From: Brevundimonas subvibrioides
Lineage (GTDB): Bacteria > Pseudomonadota > Alphaproteobacteria > Caulobacterales > Caulobacteraceae
Length of the DNA: 64,000 bases
Reading direction: 5' to 3'
Assembly (NCBI RefSeq): GCF_002280785.1
Contig: NZ_NCEQ01000006.1
Coordinates: 1 to 64,000 of the forward strand
Part shown: piece after piece, positions 25,119-33,405 of the stretch
Layout: each line of letters opens with the position of its first letter
How positions within the stretch are numbered: the first letter of the stretch is position 1
Position numbers and translations under genes: made by a program
The notes under the pieces: model-generated
The model's database searches: none
What the model saw: only the letters and a program-made list of their open reading frames with translations
Told to the model about the DNA's origin: nothing

Positions 25119-27602
25119 TCACGAGGCCGCGGCCGTCTTCCGCCTCGGCCGTTTGCGGCGCGCGGGTTGGGCGGGAGCCGTCAGCTCGGCCAGTTTGGCG
25201 AAGGGAGAATCCGGTCGGGCGACGACCGGTTTGCCCTCGCGGTCCGGCATCCGGGCGCGGACGGTCTTGAGAGCGGTCCAGATGGCCTTGGCGTCGCCGA
25301 TCGTCCAGCCGAGCGATTTCAGGGCCTCGTCGGACAGGTTCCCTTTGGTCTCGCGGCGGAGGTCCGAGGCGCGTTCGAGATCCTCGACCGGGACAGCCCA
25401 GCGGCCGGCCGTGCGGACGCCGAAGGCGGAGAGGGCGCGGGGCGACGGGGCGGCGCCGGGCAGGAGGGTCAGGCCCTCGGGCCTGGCGCGGAACGGTTCG
25501 GCGGCGGCAAAGGCCTGGGACAGGATCCGACTGCGCGGCTTCAGGGCCCCGGGCAGCCAGACGGAATGGGTACCGACGCGAATGGCGAAGGCCTTGATCG
25601 TGCGGCGCTCGACCTGGCTGAGGGCGGCGAGATCGCGTTCGACGTCGCGCCGGTCGATGACGCCCCCGGCCTCCAGCAGGCGGAAGGCGATGCCGCGCGG
25701 GAGGCCTTTCAGGGCGCCGGATTCGACGGCCTGTTTGAGGCGCCGCAGGTCTCGCAGCGCCCGTCCGGCTTCGGATGCCAGCCAGGCCTCGATGCGGCGC
25801 TGGGCCCGGTCGCGGGCGGCCTGGGGACCGAGGTCGCCCATAAGGCGCACGCGGGGGCTGAACGGCTCTGTGTTGATGATCTTTGCGGCGAGCGCGCCCG
25901 ACCACAGGACATCGCCTTCCGGCGTGACCGAGAAGGCGTCGTCGCCATCGCCGGCCAGCGCGCCGAGACGGCGGGCGATCTCGGGGCCGACGGCGCGCAG
26001 GGCGGCGGTCTTCAGGGTGCGGTCGGCCAGGGCCGAGCCGCCCGAGGCAATGGCGAACCGCACGCCGTCCAGATGGCCGACCGCCTCTCCGTCGACGGTG
26101 ACGACGCCGTCGTCGGCGACCTCGGCCATGGTCTGGGCGTGGTCGTGCAGCGACCGCATGAGGGCCGTCGTCTTGCGGTCCACGAAACGGGCGGTCAGGC
26201 GTTCGTGCAGGACATCGGACAGCCGGTCCTCCAGCGCCCTCGTGCGCTCGCGCCAGCCCTTCATCCCGTCCAGCCAGTCCGGCCGGTTTGCGATGTAGGA
26301 CAGGGTGCGGACGCCTGCGAGCCGGGCCGACAGCTGGTCGATCTGGCCGTCGTCGCGGTCGACTTCGGCGAGGCGAGGCGCGAACCAGTCGTCGGTCAAT
26401 CGGCCGCGCTTGCCGGTCAGGGCGTGGAAGACGTCGCGCGACAGGCGGGCGTGTTCGTCCAGCGTCGTTTTCTGGAAGTCGGGCAGCTGGCAGGCTTCCC
26501 AGAGCCGCATGATGGTCCCGCGCGAACGGCCGATCCGCTTGACCTCATCGTCCTGCAGGGCGCGACGCAGAAGGGTCTCGTCCAGCGCCTGACCGGTCAG
26601 CTTCAGGCCGGAGACATTCGGCGGCTGGACCAGCGAGCGCAGGAGATCGGGCAGGGTGTCGAAGTCGAGGCGGGCGTTGCGCCACTCGATCGCCTGGATG
26701 GGGTCGAAGCGGTGCTCCACGACCTGTTCGACCAGATCCTCGTCCAGCTCCTCGGCCTCGCCGGTGACGCCGAAGGTGCCGTCGCGGATGTGGCGTCCGG
26801 CGCGGCCGGCGATCTGGGCGATCTCGTGGGCATGCAGCCAGCGGGTGCGGCGGCCGTCGAACTTTCGCATCCCGGCGAAGGCGACATGGTCGACGTCCAT
26901 GTTCAGCCCCATGCCGATAGCGTCGGTGGCGACCAGGAAATCGACCTCGCCCGACTGGAACAGGCCGACCTGGGCATTGCGGGTGCGGGGGCTGAGCGAG
27001 CCCATGACCACGGCCGCGCCGCCGCGCTGGCGCCGGATCAGTTCGGCGATGGCGTAGACCTGCTCGGTGCTGAAGGCGACGATCGCGCTGCGCCGGGGCA
27101 GGCGGGTCAGCTTCTTGGACCCCGCATAGGTCAGGTTGGACAGCCGCTCGCGGGTGACGATCTCCAGATCGGGGATCAGCCGGCGCATCAGGGGCGCCAT
27201 GGTGGAGGCGCCCAGGAACATGGTCTCGAACCGGCCCCGCGCATGGAGCAGGCGCTCGGTGAAGACGTGGCCGCGTTCCGGGTCGGCGGCCAGCTGGATC
27301 TCGTCGATGGCCAGGAACTCGACCTCGCGCTCCAGCGGCATGGCCTCGACCGTGCAGACCCAGAAATGGGGCCGGGCCGGGATGATCTTCTCTTCGCCGG
27401 TGATCAGGGCGACGGCATTGGCGCCGCGCTGTTTGACGATCCGCTCATAGATCTCGCGCGCCAGCAGCCGCAGCGGCAGGCCGATCATGCCCGAGGCATG
27501 ACCCAGCATCCGTTCGACCGCCAGATGGGTCTTGCCGGTATTGGTCGGCCCCAGCACCGCGACGACGCGGGATGGGGCGAGGCCGGTGGGGCGGTCGCTC
27601 AT
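25119..27602 (-). CDS. SUV3-like superfamily 2 RNA helicase
   Basis: The 827-aa protein starts MSDRPTGLAPSRVVAVLGPT. Motif I is GPTNTGKT (residues 18-25), motif II is the DEIQ box of LAIDEIQLAADPERGHVF, and motif VI includes QIAGRAGRH. VATDAIGMGLNMDVDHVAFA is the motif V region. This is the pattern of the mitochondrial Suv3 RNA helicase and its alphaproteobacterial relatives, thought to act in RNA turnover. The C-terminal 350 residues are helical and end in a Lys/Arg-rich tail (RRKRPRRKTAAAS). The ATG at 27602 gives the standard family N-terminus; upstream sequence is repeat DNA. Confidence 0.92.
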   Translation of the reverse strand: MSDRPTGLAPSRVVAVLGPTNTGKTHLAVERMLGHASGMIGLPLRLLAREIYERIVKQRGANAVALITGEEKIIPARPHFWVCTVEAMPLEREVEFLAIDEIQLAADPERGHVFTERLLHARGRFETMFLGASTMAPLMRRLIPDLEIVTRERLSNLTYAGSKKLTRLPRRSAIVAFSTEQVYAIAELIRRQRGGAAVVMGSLSPRTRNAQVGLFQSGEVDFLVATDAIGMGLNMDVDHVAFAGMRKFDGRRTRWLHAHEIAQIAGRAGRHIRDGTFGVTGEAEELDEDLVEQVVEHRFDPIQAIEWRNARLDFDTLPDLLRSLVQPPNVSGLKLTGQALDETLLRRALQDDEVKRIGRSRGTIMRLWEACQLPDFQKTTLDEHARLSRDVFHALTGKRGRLTDDWFAPRLAEVDRDDGQIDQLSARLAGVRTLSYIANRPDWLDGMKGWRERTRALEDRLSDVLHERLTARFVDRKTTALMRSLHDHAQTMAEVADDGVVTVDGEAVGHLDGVRFAIASGGSALADRTLKTAALRAVGPEIARRLGALAGDGDDAFSVTPEGDVLWSGALAAKIINTEPFSPRVRLMGDLGPQAARDRAQRRIEAWLASEAGRALRDLRRLKQAVESGALKGLPRGIAFRLLEAGGVIDRRDVERDLAALSQVERRTIKAFAIRVGTHSVWLPGALKPRSRILSQAFAAAEPFRARPEGLTLLPGAAPSPRALSAFGVRTAGRWAVPVEDLERASDLRRETKGNLSDEALKSLGWTIGDAKAIWTALKTVRARMPDREGKPVVARPDSPFAKLAELTAPAQPARRKRPRRKTAAAS

Positions 27603-27649
27603 GGTTTCAACAAGGTGGCGATTCGGTCGGGGTTTCTCAAGACGTTCTT

Positions 27650-27853
27650 CCCTCTCCCCTTGTGGGAGAGGGAGCTCGCGCACGGCGGCGATAGCCGTCG
27701 TTCTGGCGCGATCGGGTGAGGGGTGACACCCGGCTTCGAAGGGCGTTCTGACTGGCCCCAATCGGTGAGGCCCTGCGTGACCCCTCACCCGCCGGCGCAA
27801 GGACGATCGCTGCGCTCTCGTGCGCCGCCTCCCTCTCCCGCAAGGGGAGAGGG
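27650..27853. repeat. Palindromic element E3 (GGGAGAGGG family, 204 bp)
   Basis: Built as end hairpin, arm with GGGTGAGGGGT, short centre, complementary ACCCCTCACCC arm, end hairpin. The two end hairpins (27650-27672, 27831-27853) are near-perfect inverted copies. It fills nearly the whole gap between the helicase gene and the DsbA-family gene and ends exactly at the latter's stop codon. Confidence 0.8.
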
Positions 27854-28453
27854 CTAGGAAAGCATCGCCTCGATCTGGCCGAGCCGTTCCTTGCCGAAGA
27901 ACATCTCGTCGCCGACGAAGAAGGTGGGGGCTCCAAAGGCGCCGCGTTCGACCGCAGCGGCCGTGTTGTCGGCCAGTTTCGCCTTCACCGCATCGGTCTG
28001 GGCCAGGGCGATCAGCCGTTCGGCGTCGAGGCCGGCCTCGGTCAGGACCGAGGCGAGGACGGCCGGGTCGCCCATAGGGAGGCCACGCTCCCAGAAGCCG
28101 GCGAGGACCGCGTCGAGATAGCGGTCGAATTCGTCGCCGGGTTCGCAGGCGCAAAGGCCGCGCATGGCCAGCAAACTGTTGACCGGGAAATGCGGGTTCA
28201 TCTGGAAATCCTCCAGCCCGTGCGCCTTCACGAAGCGGCGGATCTCCAGCATCTCGTAGTCGAGCTTGCCCTTGATCCCGGCATAGGCGCTGAACGGCGC
28301 CTGGTTGCCCGTGGCCTTGAAGATGCCGCCCAGAAGACAGGGGATGACGTTGATCGTCGCACCCGTGCGCCCGACCAGCCCTGGCAGGGCGCGCTCTGCG
28401 AGATAGGCGTTGAGGCTGGCGAAATCGAAGATGAAGTCGATGGTTCTGGTCAC
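27854..28453 (-). CDS. DsbA-family 2-hydroxychromene-2-carboxylate isomerase-like protein
   Basis: The 199-aa protein starts TRTIDFIFDFASLNAYLAER after the initiator. It has the thioredoxin-like DsbA/kappa-GST fold of HCCA isomerases, with VERGAFGAPTFFVGDEMFFG at the end (cis-Pro loop GAPTF and the FFG motif). The position normally holding Ser or Cys of the active site lies in FASLNAY. I chose GTG 28453 because GGAAGG lies 7 nt upstream and it overlaps the SDR stop as GTGA; a longer start at 28468 is possible. Isomerases of this family use glutathione in aromatic catabolism, but close homologues also occur outside such pathways. Confidence 0.85.
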   Translation of the reverse strand: MTRTIDFIFDFASLNAYLAERALPGLVGRTGATINVIPCLLGGIFKATGNQAPFSAYAGIKGKLDYEMLEIRRFVKAHGLEDFQMNPHFPVNSLLAMRGLCACEPGDEFDRYLDAVLAGFWERGLPMGDPAVLASVLTEAGLDAERLIALAQTDAVKAKLADNTAAAVERGAFGAPTFFVGDEMFFGKERLGQIEAMLS

Positions 28454-29184
28454 CAGTTTTCCTTCCATGGGCGCAGGTCGAGTTCGAAGGTCCAGGCGCT
28501 GCGTTGCTGGTTGTGCAGCCAGACGTAGTTTTTCGCGATCTCGTCGGGCTTCAGGATCGCGTCCTCGTCCAGCAGGGTCTGGATGTCGGGGGCGATGGAG
28601 CGGGCGAAGGTCCCGTCGATCATGCCGTCGACGACGACGTGGGCGACGTGGAGGCCCTGGGGGCCCATCTCGCGGGCCAGGCTCTGGGCCAGCTGGCGCA
28701 GGGCCGCCTTGGCCCCCGCGAAGGCGGAGAAGCCCGCGCCGCCCCGGGTCGAGGCCGTGGCGCCGGTGAACAGGATGGAGCCTTTGCCGCGCGGGCCCAT
28801 GACGCGGGCGGCCTCGCGTCCGGTGAAGAAGCCGGCCAGGGCGGCCATCTCCCAGACCTTGGAATAGACCTGGGCGGTGGTCTCGACGACCGGGAAGCGG
28901 ACGTTCGCGCCGATATTGAAGACGACGACCTGAAGCGGGCCTATGTCGGCCTCGATCCGGTCGACCAGGGCGATCATCCCGGCCTCGTTCCGGGCGTCGA
29001 CGCCGAAGGCGTGGGCCTGACCGCCCTCTACGCGAATCGCGTCGGCGAGCGCCTCAAGCTGTTCCAGATGACGCGGACGGCGGGTGACGCAGACCGCGAG
29101 GCCTTCCCGGGCAAAGGCGCGCGCGATGGCCGATCCGACGCCGTCTCCGGCGCCGACGATCAGACAGGACGGGGTGGACGACAT
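28450..29184 (-). CDS. Short-chain dehydrogenase/reductase-like protein lacking the catalytic Tyr
   Basis: The 244-aa protein has a Rossmann fold with the cofactor loop IVGAGDGVGSAIARAFAREG and the NNAG-equivalent FNIGANVRFPV. The usual YxxxK reads FAGAKAALRQLAQSL, so the active-site tyrosine is phenylalanine while the lysine remains. Residues before it (GATASTRGGAGFSAF) still look like the serine-bearing strand. It may be a binding protein or have altered chemistry. It is in an operon with the DsbA-family gene (4-bp overlap). Confidence 0.85.
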   Translation of the reverse strand: MSSTPSCLIVGAGDGVGSAIARAFAREGLAVCVTRRPRHLEQLEALADAIRVEGGQAHAFGVDARNEAGMIALVDRIEADIGPLQVVVFNIGANVRFPVVETTAQVYSKVWEMAALAGFFTGREAARVMGPRGKGSILFTGATASTRGGAGFSAFAGAKAALRQLAQSLAREMGPQGLHVAHVVVDGMIDGTFARSIAPDIQTLLDEDAILKPDEIAKNYVWLHNQQRSAWTFELDLRPWKENW

Positions 29185-29466
29185 GGCGATCTCCCGGGAG
29201 GAGAAGACCGTTTCATATCGAAACTAAGTCGTCAACGCGGCATGGCCGCCCTGGGCAGGCGGCGCTTAACGGCAAACGACGATGCGGTGGAACAGGCGCG
29301 AAACGAATCAGGACCGAATCAGCGACACGGCCAGATTCGGGGTTTGTTCACCCCAAGATATTGTATCTTAAGACCGATTAACCACAAACTGATTTCGCCA
29401 GGACGCGGCGACTGTTGCTCCACGGGTTTACGGAGCGGGGCGCAACCCGCTAGGGACAGCCCGCGT

Positions 29467-29543
29467 GGCCCCGTAGCTCAGCCGGATAGAGCAAGGCTTT
29501 CCTAAAGCAGAGGTCGGGGGTTCGAGTCCCTCCGGGGTCGCCA
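29467..29543 (+). tRNA. tRNA-Arg (anticodon CCT)
   Basis: The 77-nt gene folds as a cloverleaf with a 7-bp acceptor stem (GGCCCCG with CGGGGTC), D arm GCTC/GAGC, anticodon loop TTCCTAA, 5-nt variable loop, T arm GGGGG-TTCGAGT-CCCTC, discriminator G and an encoded CCA. It reads AGG codons. The anticodon stem is irregular: positions 27-28 are AG and face AG at 42-43, giving two non-Watson-Crick pairs at its outer end. Confidence 0.9.
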
Positions 29544-29556
29544 CCCTTTCAGCCCG

Positions 29557-29973
29557 CTATCGCCACTTCGAGCCTTCGCCGTGGCCGCCGATGCTTTCCC
29601 ATTCGGGCGGGGCGGCCTTGTGGACGTATTGCTCGGACACCATCCAGCCCTTGAACGGTCGCAGGACCAGCAGGCAGGCGGCCGCGATCAGGGGGAAGGT
29701 GAAGGCGAAATGAACCCAGATCGGCGGGTGGACCGTGAACTCGAAAGCCATGAAGGCCATCATGCCGAGGATGCCGATGGCGGACATGGCGAAGAAGGCC
29801 GGGCCGTCGGCGGGTTCGGCGAAACCATAGTCCAGATCGCAGACGGGGCAGGCGGGCCGGATGGTCAGATATCCCTGCAGTAGCGGACCCTCGCCGCAAC
29901 GCGGGCAGCGGCAGCGCAGACCGGTCGAGAGGGTCGAGAGACGGGGATAGGCGGGGGCTTCGGCGGGGATCAT
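29557..29973 (-). CDS. DUF983 family membrane protein
   Basis: The 138-aa protein opens with a zinc-ribbon-like pair, GLRCRCPRCGEGPLLQGYLT and CPVCDLDYGF, followed by two membrane helices (FFAMSAIGILGMMAFMAFEF, FAFTFPLIAAACLLVLRPF). This is the DUF983 layout. Members often sit near cytochrome oxidase assembly genes, but none is here, so no function can be given. It ends just 13 bp after the tRNA-Arg 3' end on the opposite strand. Confidence 0.9.
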   Translation of the reverse strand: MIPAEAPAYPRLSTLSTGLRCRCPRCGEGPLLQGYLTIRPACPVCDLDYGFAEPADGPAFFAMSAIGILGMMAFMAFEFTVHPPIWVHFAFTFPLIAAACLLVLRPFKGWMVSEQYVHKAAPPEWESIGGHGEGSKWR

Positions 29974-30084
29974 GGTGGCTCCTGACGCCTCTCACGTCGG
30001 CGCTTCGACCGGGCGTCGCAAGGGGGCCTTCGGTCACATCCCATTAACCGCCTCTAAAGGGCGATCGCGCGAGTGTGCGCGCGA

Positions 30085-33000
30085 ATGGCAGGCCCGCGCA
30101 CCAGCACCGCGATAGGACGAACCACGGCGGCGCTCGGCGTCGCAGGGACGATTGCGCTCGCCCCGATCGCGGGCGCCGTCGTTCCGGCCTTCGCCCAGGA
30201 GGCCGCAGCCGCCCTGGATCCCATCACCATCCGCATCGGCGCCAATGACGGCTTCACCCGGGTCGAGTTCGCCGGGATCGTCGGATCGCGGTCGCGCGTG
30301 CGTCGCGACGGCCAGACCGTCGTCGTGCGGATCGGCTCGACCGCCGCCCCTGACGTCAGCCGCCTGAAGAACGATCCGCCCCCGGGCGTGGAAAAGGTCG
30401 AAACCCGCGCGGCCCTCGACGCCACCGAACTGGTCATCACCCTGGCGGAAGGGTCGGACGCCCGCACCGGAAGCGCGGATGGTGCGGTCTGGCTGAACCT
30501 CTATCCCGCCGGCGCCACGCCGGCCGCGCCGGCCGGTCCGGCCGTGCCTGCGGGCGGCGCGGTGCCTGTCATCGCGACCAAGGCCGCCGAACAGGTCAGC
30601 CTGTCGTTCGCCTGGGGTGCGCCGGTGGGCGCGGCCGTGTTCAGGCGCGGCGACGCGGTCTGGGTGGTGTTCGACACCGCCGCCCGCATGGACATGTCGA
30701 AGGCAAGCGACCTGGGGGTCGCCGGGGACGCGCGCTGGGCCGTGGGGCCAAACTATACCGCCATCCGCATCTCGGCGCCGGAAGCCCTGTCGGTCTCCGC
30801 CAAGGGAGAAGGCGCGACCTGGACCGTCACGATCGGCGGGCCGACAGCGCCCCCCGCCAGCGTCGTGATCGATCGCGACGACACGGGCGACACGGCGCTT
30901 GTGGCCCGCATGGCCGGGGCGACCCGGACGGTCTGGCTGACCGATCCTATGGTCGGCGACCGGTTCGCCGCCGTTACGGCCCTGGCGCCCGGCAAGGGGT
31001 TCGCCGACACGCGCCGCACCATCGACCTGACCCTGTTGCCGACGGCCCAGGGGCTGGCGATCGAGACGCCGACCGACGACCTGTCGATCAAGGCCGAGGG
31101 CGACCTGGTCACCCTGTCGCGGCCGGGCGGCCTGCTCCTGTCGCCGCCTTCGATGGCGCTCGAGGCGGCCGAGCCCGCCCATGCCGAGGCGCCGGCGAAG
31201 GCCAAGTTTCCCGCCCTGATCCTGAGCGAATGGGGCGATGCGGGCGAGGAGGGCTTTTCCACCCGTTACCGCAAGCTCCAGGACGCCGCGGCGCTGGAGG
31301 CGATCGCCGCCTCCGACAACCCGCGCGCGCCGATCGAGGCGCGGTTGGCCCTGACGCGGTTCCTGGTTGGATCGGGCCTCGGTTTCGAGGCCATCGGCGT
31401 GGTCAACGCCATGTTCGCGAAGACACCGTCCCTGCAGGGCGAGCCGGAACTGCGCGGCCTGCGTGGCGCGGCCCGGGCCTCGATCGGGCGGCTGGAAGAG
31501 GCGACGCTGGACTTCTCGTCCGGGGCTCTGGCCGGTGATCCCTCGACGAAGGTCTGGCAGGGCTGGCTGGCGGCCGAGCGGGGCGACTGGGAAGAAGCGC
31601 GCCGCGCCTTCGCCGCCGGGGCCGCCGCCATCGACGACTTCCCGCCGATCTGGCGCGCCCGCTTCGGCGCGGCCCACGCCATGGCGGCGCTGGAGACCGG
31701 CGATCTGGACGCTTCGAAGTCGCTGCTGGCCTACAGCTTCTCGCAGGAGGCGCCGGCCGCCGACCAACTCGTGGCCCGCCTGGTGCAGGCGAGGCTGTTC
31801 GAACTGGAGGGGGCCACCGACCGGGCTCTGGCGGTCTACAAGGCTATCGGCCGGGCGCCGCTGGACGCCATCGCCACCCCGGCCAAGCTCGGCGTCATCC
31901 GCATTGAACTCGCCAAGGGCACGCTGACGCCGACGGCCGCGGCCGCCCAGCTGGAGCAGCTGAAGTGGCGCTGGCGCGGAGACGCGACCGAACTGTCGGT
32001 CATCCGCACCCTGGGCGGCCTCTATCTGTCGCAGGGGCGCTATCGCGAGGCGCTGGATGCGCTCCGCGGGGCGGGCAAGCGGCTGGGCGACCTGCCGGGG
32101 GCCGTCGAACTGCAGACCGACCTGTCGAACGCCTTCCGCGCCCTGTTCCTGGACGGCGCCGCCGATGGGCTGCAGCCGGTGCAGGCGCTGGCCCTGTTCT
32201 ACGACTTCCGCGACCTGACGCCGGTGGGCGCCGACGGGGACGAGATGGTGCGTCGTCTGGCCCGGCGTCTGGTCGATGTCGACCTGCTGGACCAGGCCGC
32301 CGAGCTGCTGAAATACCAGGTCGATAACCGGCTGGAGGGTGTCGCCAAGGCCCAGGTCGCGACGACCCTGGCCACGGTCCTCTTGATGGACCGCCAGCCA
32401 GAGCCGGCTCTGCAGGCCATCTGGGCCTCGCGCACGACCCTGTTGCCGACGGCCCTGAACGCCGAGCGTCGGGCGCTGGAGGCGCGGGCGCTGATGGATC
32501 TCGGCCGATACGACCACGCGCTGGAAACCCTGGCCGACGACCGCAGCCCCGAGGCGCAGCAGGTCCGGGCCGACATCTTCTGGAAGCAGGAGAACTGGAC
32601 CGGGGCGGCGGCGCTGTACGAGGCCCGGCTGGGCGATCGCTACAAGGATACGGCCACTGCATTGACGCCGGCCGAGGAAAGCCAGGTGATCCGGGCCGGC
32701 GTCGGCTATTCGCTGGCGAGGGATGCGGCCGCGCTGTCGCGACTGTCGCGGAACTATGCCCCGTTCAAGGATCGTGCGCGGTCGGGGGCGGCCCTGCGCA
32801 TCGCCCTGGACGGGCTGGATGGAATGGAAGGGGCGGCGAACGCCCAGGACTTCGCCGGCCTGACTGCCGGCGCCGACACCTTCACCGGCTGGGTCAACCA
32901 GATGAAGACCCAGCTCAGAGAAAAAACGGGCGGGAATCGCGCTGCCGCGACGCCCGCCCGTCCCACTGTTCCAGCCGCCGCGGCGCCCGCGGCCGGCTAG
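30085..33000 (+). CDS. Large secreted TPR-like protein of unknown function
   Basis: The 971-aa protein has a signal peptide ending near AGAVVPAFAQ. A beta-rich N-terminal region includes DPITIRIGANDGFTRVEFAG and VRRDGQTVVVRIGS, then an Ala/Pro linker (PAAPAGPAVPAGGA-like, around residue 150). From about residue 380 to the end it is all helical with TPR-like repeats, e.g. YREALDALRGAGKRLGDLPG and RRALEARALMDLGRYDHALE. It could be a periplasmic scaffold. ATG 30085 is preferred to a GTG at 30073, but neither has a clear ribosome-binding site. Its final codons contain the terminator of the convergent HU gene. It is next to flagellar genes, but no flagellar domain is seen. Confidence 0.8.
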   Translation: MAGPRTSTAIGRTTAALGVAGTIALAPIAGAVVPAFAQEAAAALDPITIRIGANDGFTRVEFAGIVGSRSRVRRDGQTVVVRIGSTAAPDVSRLKNDPPPGVEKVETRAALDATELVITLAEGSDARTGSADGAVWLNLYPAGATPAAPAGPAVPAGGAVPVIATKAAEQVSLSFAWGAPVGAAVFRRGDAVWVVFDTAARMDMSKASDLGVAGDARWAVGPNYTAIRISAPEALSVSAKGEGATWTVTIGGPTAPPASVVIDRDDTGDTALVARMAGATRTVWLTDPMVGDRFAAVTALAPGKGFADTRRTIDLTLLPTAQGLAIETPTDDLSIKAEGDLVTLSRPGGLLLSPPSMALEAAEPAHAEAPAKAKFPALILSEWGDAGEEGFSTRYRKLQDAAALEAIAASDNPRAPIEARLALTRFLVGSGLGFEAIGVVNAMFAKTPSLQGEPELRGLRGAARASIGRLEEATLDFSSGALAGDPSTKVWQGWLAAERGDWEEARRAFAAGAAAIDDFPPIWRARFGAAHAMAALETGDLDASKSLLAYSFSQEAPAADQLVARLVQARLFELEGATDRALAVYKAIGRAPLDAIATPAKLGVIRIELAKGTLTPTAAAAQLEQLKWRWRGDATELSVIRTLGGLYLSQGRYREALDALRGAGKRLGDLPGAVELQTDLSNAFRALFLDGAADGLQPVQALALFYDFRDLTPVGADGDEMVRRLARRLVDVDLLDQAAELLKYQVDNRLEGVAKAQVATTLATVLLMDRQPEPALQAIWASRTTLLPTALNAERRALEARALMDLGRYDHALETLADDRSPEAQQVRADIFWKQENWTGAAALYEARLGDRYKDTATALTPAEESQVIRAGVGYSLARDAAALSRLSRNYAPFKDRARSGAALRIALDGLDGMEGAANAQDFAGLTAGADTFTGWVNQMKTQLREKTGGNRAAATPARPTVPAAAAPAAG
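32919..32961 (-). terminator. Terminator of the HU gene, inside the 3' end of the TPR-protein gene
   Basis: On the minus strand a 9-bp stem ACGGGCGGG/CCCGCCCGT is followed by TTTTTCTCTG. It lies about 50-90 bp past the HU stop and within the coding region of the convergent gene. Confidence 0.75.
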
Positions 33001-33009
33001 GGCCTTGTC

Positions 33010-33288
33010 TTACGAGTTGACCGCATCCTTGAGCGGCTTCGACACGCGGAAGCGCACGGCCTTCGACGCGGCGATCTTGATGGTCGCGCCCGTGGCCGGG
33101 TTGCGGCCTTCGCGAGCGGCGCGGGCGGCGGTGTCGAAAACACCCAGGTTGGAGATGCGGACATCGCCGCCGCCGGTCAGCGACGAATGGATGTTCTTGA
33201 CGATGGCTTCCAGCACGCGGCCGGCGTCGGCCTGGCTGACACCGGCATCCTTGGCAACGGCGGCGATGAGTTCAGCTTGAGTGGTCAT
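33010..33288 (-). CDS. hup: HU-family histone-like DNA-binding protein
   Basis: The 92-aa protein starts MTTQAELIAAVAKDAGVSQA and has the DNA-binding arm GRNPATGATIKIAASKAVRF, the HU/IHF signature. The beta-core is VRISNLGVFDTAARAAREGR. It bends and compacts DNA as a dimer. Methionine 33288 is the family start; the longer frame to 33369 has no support. It lies between the TPR gene and fliP. Confidence 0.95.
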   Translation of the reverse strand: MTTQAELIAAVAKDAGVSQADAGRVLEAIVKNIHSSLTGGGDVRISNLGVFDTAARAAREGRNPATGATIKIAASKAVRFRVSKPLKDAVNS

Positions 33289-33405
33289 TATGGGTCGTTT
33301 CCCGAAAAGCTCGCCCGTGATTCCGGGCGACGACGGATGGATCAACACGCCTTTTGGGCGACTTGGCAAGCGCCAATGGCGCGCAAAGCCTTTGAGGGTG
33401 GGAAC

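Noticed and set aside
25167..27719. 850-aa plus-strand open frame opposite the helicase
   Set aside because: Low-complexity Gly/Ala/Arg/Gln composition with no motif; the other strand encodes complete helicase motifs.
30034..32517. 827-aa minus-strand open frame
   Set aside because: It is antisense to the 971-aa secreted TPR protein, is rich in Arg, Gly and Gln, and has no domain or signal. Long chance frames are expected opposite GC-rich genes.
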